Translations under genes and position numbers: made by a program
In this document: piece after piece, positions 14,125-17,234 of the stretch
How positions within the stretch are numbered: the stretch's first letter is position 1
How the letters are laid out: each line of letters opens with the position of its first letter
Origin: Atribacteria bacterium SCGC AAA255-G05
GTDB lineage: Bacteria > Atribacterota > Phoenicimicrobiia > Phoenicimicrobiales > Phoenicimicrobiaceae
Length of the DNA stretch: 17,234 bases
Assembly (NCBI GenBank): GCA_000405605.1
Contig: ASPA01000044.1
Coordinates: 1 to 17,234, forward strand
Direction: 5' to 3'
Notes under the pieces: generated by a model
Database searches by the model: none
The model's input: the letters and a program-made list of their open reading frames with translations, nothing else
What the model was told of the DNA's origin: nothing

Positions 14125-14164
14125 TTACCAGACTTATACTATTTTTCACTCATTTGTCTGGTAA
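14125..14164 (+). promoter_or_regulatory. Inverted half-sites around a -10 element of the small operon
   Basis: TTACCAGAC (14125-14133) and GTCTGGTAA (14156-14164) bracket TATACT (14135-14140), a good -10; the -35 is weak. The arrangement looks like an autoregulatory operator upstream of the gene starting at 14180. Confidence 0.6.
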
Positions 14165-14179
14165 TTTAAAGAGGATGCT

Positions 14180-14482
14180 ATGAAAATCTTAAATAGTGTG
14201 TTAAACGAAGAATTGGATCGACTTAATAAATTAAAAAAGAACTATGAAAAACAAATTGCAAAACTTCCCAAAGGAAGCCTTATCAAAAAAAATATCAAAG
14301 GGAATATATACTATTACCTTAATTATAGGCAGGAAAAAAAGAAAATATTTAAATACATCGGAAAGCTGCCCGGAAAAGAACTCGAAAACTTATTAGATAA
14401 AATAGATGAGAGAAGAAAACTTGAAAAACTCAATAAGCAAGTCAAAAAAGACGTTAAAAAATTGGAAAAGATGATAAAATGA
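14180..14482 (+). CDS. Small basic coiled-coil protein of a putative toxin-antitoxin operon (DUF6788-like)
   Basis: The protein has 100 residues, strongly basic. An N-terminal helix (SVLNEELDRLNKLKKNYEKQ) leads to AKLPKGSLIKKNIKGNIYYY, then LNYRQEKKKIFKYIGKLP and a lysine-rich C-terminal coiled coil. The KGS...KG..YYY..YR....K.KYIG pattern is one I associate with small proteins encoded just before AbiEii-type nucleotidyltransferases; its biochemical role is unknown to me, and an antitoxin or DNA-binding regulator is an inference. AAAGAGGA precedes the ATG. The stop codon overlaps the next small gene (ATGA). Regular TTACCAGAC operators lie upstream. Confidence 0.65.
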   Translation: MKILNSVLNEELDRLNKLKKNYEKQIAKLPKGSLIKKNIKGNIYYYLNYRQEKKKIFKYIGKLPGKELENLLDKIDERRKLEKLNKQVKKDVKKLEKMIK

Positions 14483-14625
14483 CAAAACAAAATAAGACCC
14501 AACGGAAAAAACTTTTGGAAATATTTCATTCATTGCCTTTAAAATGGCAAAAAACAATTATTAAGAATATAAAAACCCACTCTGAACTGCTTTTTGATTT
14601 CTTATCAAAAAAGGAGACCTCATGA
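14479..14625 (+). CDS. 48-residue small protein, translationally coupled
   Basis: The gene starts in an ATGA overlap with the previous gene and ends in another overlap with an ATG at 14622. The product begins MTKQNKTQRKKLLEIFHSLP and continues through LKWQKTIIKN to FLSKKETS. I do not recognise a family. It is basic, probably helical and has no membrane segment. Close coupling on both sides suggests a functional middle gene of a three-gene operon rather than chance. Confidence 0.55.
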   Translation: MTKQNKTQRKKLLEIFHSLPLKWQKTIIKNIKTHSELLFDFLSKKETS

Positions 14626-14640
14626 ACATGCATTACACCA
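14622..14640 (+). pseudogene. First codons of a lost AbiEii-like toxin (module 2)
   Basis: A strong AAGGAG site at 14609-14614 precedes ATG 14622, which reads MNMHYT. AbiEii/AbiGii-type toxins commonly open MN.HYTEKLYPLQDKVL. Here the sequence switches after six codons, at a TTACACC microhomology, into the antisense of an MBL-fold relic. I infer that the toxin body was deleted. The evidence is short, so this is tentative. Confidence 0.4.
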
Positions 14641-15000
14641 CAAAAACCTCTCCATCCGAAACCTGTACTATCTTCCGGTCAAACAAACCACCATATTTAT
14701 CTCTCCGCTCCTATCAGAAATCTCTTCCCTGGTAATCTTATAACTTTTATACTTATACATTAATTCTTGTTCGCCCTGCCGCCTTATTCTCTCACACAGC
14801 CAATAAGGGAAGAAAACTTTGATGTTTGCATAATTTTCAGACGGGTAAGGAATCTCACCATAATCTTTTAGACAGCCAAGAATATTGGCAGTATAAAAAT
14901 CAATAACGAATATTTTACCTGTCCTTAAAGAAGCACGGTAAAAAGAAACCAGCCGGTCTATGTTCCGGGGTAAATAGCAAATGTATTTAAAATTAAATAT
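14633..15000 (-). pseudogene. MBL-fold metallo-hydrolase relic (copy 2) with internal deletion
   Basis: Minus-strand reading from 15000 gives NIDRLVSFYRASLRTGKIFV, IDFYTANILGCLKDYGEIPY and FFPYWLCERIRRQGEQELMY, typical of the beta-CASP-like middle of RNase J-related hydrolases. It then breaks frame near 14690 and resumes as DKYGGLFDRKIVQVSDGEVF-VV followed by a stop at 14633-14635. The segment between, including the HTSGHA and IPIHTFHP region kept in copy 1, is missing. The N-terminal metal-binding half is also absent. The last 55 or so bases align with copy 1 with scattered changes, so the two derive from paralogues, not from one recent duplication. No gene function remains in 14641-15057. 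Confidence 0.65.
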
Positions 15001-15016
15001 AGATTTTAGGGGAATT

Positions 15017-15046
15017 GGGGTTGACTTTCAAGACAGTATCTGACCC
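15017..15046. repeat. REP-like element ending in TGACCCC
   Basis: GGGGTTGACTTTCAAGACAG through TCTGACCCC has G-rich and C-rich ends that can pair (GGGGT/ACCCC). It resembles the GGGGTCAGAT-type tails linked to REP-associated transposases. It lies 11 bases after the abiEii stop codon, where it replaces sequence between that gene and the MBL relic. Confidence 0.4.
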
Positions 15047-15057
15047 CATTTGATGTC

Positions 15058-15921
15058 CTAAAACAACTTATAAATTTTTTGTTTTAAATCATCTATTACT
15101 AATCTAAATGGGGGTAAATCCGGAACCAAAGGACCTAACCATTGTTCCCAGGTTCTGGCAATATAATCTAATAAAATATTATCAAAAAAATCTCCCGGAT
15201 TAGTAAATTCTACTTCTTTAACTTTGCATTTTTCTAAAAAAAGCGATGATATAATTTCCATCCTTAACGCATTTGAATAACCATTTAATATTCTCCAGAT
15301 ATCGTAATAATCTCTTGCTCTTGATCGAGTCCACCCGCGTTCTTCCAATTTTTTAAAATGCTGCAATATTGCCCGCATCTTTTCTGCTATAATCTCTTCG
15401 AGAGAATAGACATTTATTTCCTGAAACATTTCTTCTTCATAACCATGAAGTATAGGTCTTTTTACCGGTTCAATCTGTATCGGTTCCTCCATAGTAATTT
15501 CAACCATCACTTTTGGCAAAAATTGACGATGCCAGGGGAATTTCCCTCTTATATTAAAAGCTTCTTGAGCGCCAGGATGAGGATCTTTCTCCCTATATCT
15601 CTCTACTTTTAATTCAAGAGGAGAAAATTTTTGTACTAAATTAGTGGCTATTTCACAAGACTTTTCAATCTCCTTTTCAAGAAGTTCTCCTCTTACAATT
15701 TCTTCTTTCGCAGTAAAATCAAGGTCTTCCGAAAATCTATAATTTCCAAAATAACATTTCTTTAACGCGGTCCCTCCTTTAAAAATAAGTGTATTTTGTA
15801 ATTTTACATTAGCCGCAATACCTGCTAATACCCAAGAAAGAATATAATCTTTCTCGATTATTTCCCATGATAGTCCAGCTTCTTCCCTCGCTTCTTCTAT
15901 TCTTTTTCTTATTGGTTTCAT
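15058..15921 (-). CDS. abiEii: AbiEii-type nucleotidyltransferase toxin (module 3), apparently intact
   Basis: The 287-residue protein has the complete AbiEii layout. The nucleotidyltransferase core is KGGTALKKCYFGNYRFSEDL-DF, with GG at 49-50, K54 and the metal-binding aspartates D66 and D68. Further conserved segments are EEIIAEKMRAIL and SRARDYYDIWRIL, matching the usual EK.RAL and R.(K/R)D.YDL motifs. Family knowledge: such toxins transfer nucleotides to target RNA or otherwise stall growth and act in phage defence. Its ATG overlaps the abiEi stop by 4 bases (ATGA). The upstream antitoxin gene is broken by an 80-bp inverted duplication, so a complete toxin sits behind a damaged antitoxin. 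The codon for initiation is still in place after the antitoxin C-terminal frame. Confidence 0.9.
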   Translation of the reverse strand: MKPIRKRIEEAREEAGLSWEIIEKDYILSWVLAGIAANVKLQNTLIFKGGTALKKCYFGNYRFSEDLDFTAKEEIVRGELLEKEIEKSCEIATNLVQKFSPLELKVERYREKDPHPGAQEAFNIRGKFPWHRQFLPKVMVEITMEEPIQIEPVKRPILHGYEEEMFQEINVYSLEEIIAEKMRAILQHFKKLEERGWTRSRARDYYDIWRILNGYSNALRMEIISSLFLEKCKVKEVEFTNPGDFFDNILLDYIARTWEQWLGPLVPDLPPFRLVIDDLKQKIYKLF

Positions 15922-16837
15922 CTAAAAATTCTCCCGGGAAGATTTTCCTGGATCATCCATCTCTTATTACAGGTTCCTTTTCGGGGACCGCTAGAATCAA
16001 GAACACGATAGCCCTTAATAGGAACAGCTTCAAGCTTTTGTAATATTGAATCCTCTACTCCGGCCTTTTCCATTATCCAACCCAATCTCTTGGTAATCAC
16101 CGCATCAAGCTGTAAAGAATAGCTAATCATCTTGGCTAAATCAAGCGAAGATATATGGGATTCAAATACGGAAAATATTTCTGCCCAGCCTCCGAAATAC
16201 TTCGGAGAAATCAGTCCATCTATAAGCGTTCTTTCCGGATCAGTTATGGCTACCTTAACTTCTCCGACCCAAAATTTTTGGGTCGGAGAAGTTAAGGTAG
16301 CCATAACTGATCCGGAAAGAACGCTTATAGATGGACTGATTTCTCCGAAGTATTTTTAATGCCAAAAAATCTTTCCGGCTTTATCTTAATAAACTCATAT
16401 ATAATGCCATTTATTTCTCTGCTAAAACTTCTTTGACCTTTATTCCGCATCTTTACCGCTCTTGATATTGGAACTGCCTGTGTTGTAGTAACATATACTC
16501 TTTGCGGTATCTGTTCTGTCATGCCATGAAAATGCAGAGCAGACCAGTGACTTATAGCGGAAGGTTGAACCAAAGCCATAGCAATTTCAAATTCATGTAC
16601 AGGAGTCATGCCGGGAAAAGATGATGAAATAACATACAGTCCCCTCTTAAGCCGGGCTATCCAGCCATTATTTGAAAGATGATACAAAGCTTCTACAACA
16701 TAATTATCAGCCATTCCACAAGAAGATGCTGCTTTTCGTACATCTGCGATAGTAAATATCCTCTTCCCCTCTTCGTATAACTTCCTAACCATCTCTATAC
16801 CTATTCGGGTATGCTTTTGATTATTTCTTGCATTCAT
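15918..16837 (-). pseudogene. abiEi: AbiEi-type antitoxin (module 3) split by an 80-bp inverted duplication
   Basis: The N-terminal 161 codons (from ATG 16837, GGAG 11 bases upstream) encode a winged helix (RKLYEEGKRIFTIADVRKAA, WIARLKRGLYVIS) and the conserved PVHEFEIAMAL, HWSALHFHGMTEQIPQRVYV and KPERFFGIK. The frame then enters a palindrome and stops at 16325. The C-terminal part resumes as FWVGEVKVAITDPERTLIDG and runs to 15918. Deleting exactly 16276-16355 joins FFGIK to FWVGE in frame and yields a normal 279-residue AbiEi. As written the gene makes only the N-terminal DNA-binding part, unless an internal start in the palindrome (ATG at 16304, MATLTSPTQ) gives the C-terminal part. Confidence 0.85.
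16195..16355. repeat. Perfect 80-bp-arm palindrome with 1-base loop
   Basis: Position 16275 is the centre; 16195-16274 and 16276-16355 are exact reverse complements. Symmetry ends at 16194/16356. The outer boundary carries a short AAA microhomology. The right arm is the inserted copy, because removing it repairs the antitoxin gene. Confidence 0.95.
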
Positions 16838-16882
16838 AGGAGTCTCTCCAATTATTAATATTACTTATCTATTATTTTAGAT

Positions 16883-16911
16883 ATAATACTGCATATATTG
16901 GAGAATGTCAA
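16883..16911 (-). promoter_or_regulatory. Promoter of abiE module 3
   Basis: On the minus strand TTGACA (16906-16911), 17 bases, TATTAT (16883-16888), about 45 bases before the abiEi ATG at 16837. It has the same spacing and quality as the promoter of module 1. TTATCCCT and AGGGAATAA upstream (about 16913-16945) form a loose inverted pair that could be an operator. Confidence 0.8.
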
Positions 16912-16992
16912 ATTATCCCTATAATATGTCTATCAATAAGGGAATAAAGAAAATAACAGTGGTTTTTACAAAACAAATAAAACAAAGCAAAG

Positions 16993-17016
16993 AAACAAAG
17001 GGACGGTTCTCTGTTT
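16993..17016 (-). repeat. REP-like palindromic repeat beside a transposase gene
   Basis: On the minus strand it reads AAACAGAGAACCGTCCCTTT plus GTTT, beginning at the transposase stop codon. It is the close relative (22 of 24) of the repeat at 12770-12793. Confidence 0.7.
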
Positions 17017-17234
17017 TATACTTTAAAGATCTTATTAACCGTAAATCCAGTTAATCTGGATACCTGCCTTAGTGAGCAGCCATCCAGTTCTTTTAGATAT
17101 TTTAAAACCTTGTCTTGAATAATTGTAGGAGCATTTTGCAGTGTGACTAATTCTATTTGATATTTACTTAATACTAAATGTCTTATCTCTTTATCGGATA
17201 GAGTCTCTCTTTTTGTGGGTATCTCAAGGCATCG
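17016..17234 (-). CDS. C-terminal end of a REP-associated tyrosine transposase (partial)
   Basis: The last 72 codons of a gene entering from the right edge are visible. They include TLSDKEIRHLVLSKYQIELV, APTIIQDKVLKYLKELDGCS and LRQVSRLTGFTVNKIFKV. The pattern LSDxEIR...K.L.EL.G.S.RQ..RLTG is the C-terminal helix-turn-helix of clostridial RayT-type transposases. The stop codon abuts a REP-like palindrome, the usual RAYT/REP arrangement. The HUH and tyrosine active sites lie outside the window, so activity cannot be judged. Confidence 0.7.
   Translation of the reverse strand, partial: RCLEIPTKRETLSDKEIRHLVLSKYQIELVTLQNAPTIIQDKVLKYLKELDGCSLRQVSRLTGFTVNKIFKV

Noticed and set aside
16132..16359. 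Plus-strand 75-codon open frame through the palindrome
   Set aside because: Its second half exists only because the antitoxin sequence is inverted and duplicated; its first half is antisense to AbiEi. It is not an independent gene.

Overview
The window is AT-rich bacterial DNA with GAGGT/GGAG-type ribosome binding sites, short intergenic gaps and overlapping genes. Its content fits an anaerobic low-GC bacterium (Clostridia-like Firmicutes, or a lineage such as Atribacterota): a tungsten aldehyde:ferredoxin oxidoreductase, a split transketolase, a c-di-GMP-I type riboswitch, REP-associated transposases and AbiE-like toxin-antitoxin modules. The lineage is an inference; no rRNA or tRNA is present to test it.

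Layout. (1) 1-2525 is a scarred segment. It holds an inverted, nearly identical, frameshifted copy of the 3' two thirds of the transketolase A gene (1-531), a DUF4440/SnoaL-like gene that starts abruptly at that junction, a decayed REP-associated transposase with a DnaA-like C-terminal domain between perfect 21-bp inverted ends (1004-2032), and the 5' remnant of a second transposase with tandem terminal repeats. (2) 2526-6070 is a sugar operon: transketolase A and B half-subunits, an atypical RpiB/LacA/LacB isomerase and a ROK repressor. (3) 6224-8125 is an aldehyde:ferredoxin oxidoreductase of visibly higher GC. (4) 8302-8773 is a tail-to-tail junction of two truncated genes, a DASS anion transporter and a GNAT-like protein. 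(5) 8754-12570, minus strand, is a signal-transport operon: a cyclic-di-GMP-I riboswitch, then a secreted ABC-type substrate-binding protein, then an 804-residue protein joining a double extracytoplasmic sensor to a 12-helix MFS transporter, then the GNAT-like fragment. (6) 12736-17234 is a toxin-antitoxin graveyard: three AbiE-like modules, each broken differently, with metallo-beta-lactamase-fold relics, REP-like repeats and the 3' end of another REP-associated transposase.

The most striking details are three. A perfect 80-bp-arm palindrome with a 1-base loop sits inside the third abiEi, and removing exactly one arm restores an in-frame 279-residue antitoxin, while its toxin AbiEii remains intact. 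The c-di-GMP riboswitch is placed to control a substrate-binding protein plus sensor-MFS pair. Four TTACCAGAC half-sites with regular 31/51/31 spacing surround the promoter of a small operon whose expected toxin gene is cut off after six codons.

Many junctions in this window are abrupt. They could be genuine genome decay or partly metagenome assembly artefacts. The two inverted duplications (1-531 versus 2824-3353, and 16195-16355) most need read-level confirmation.
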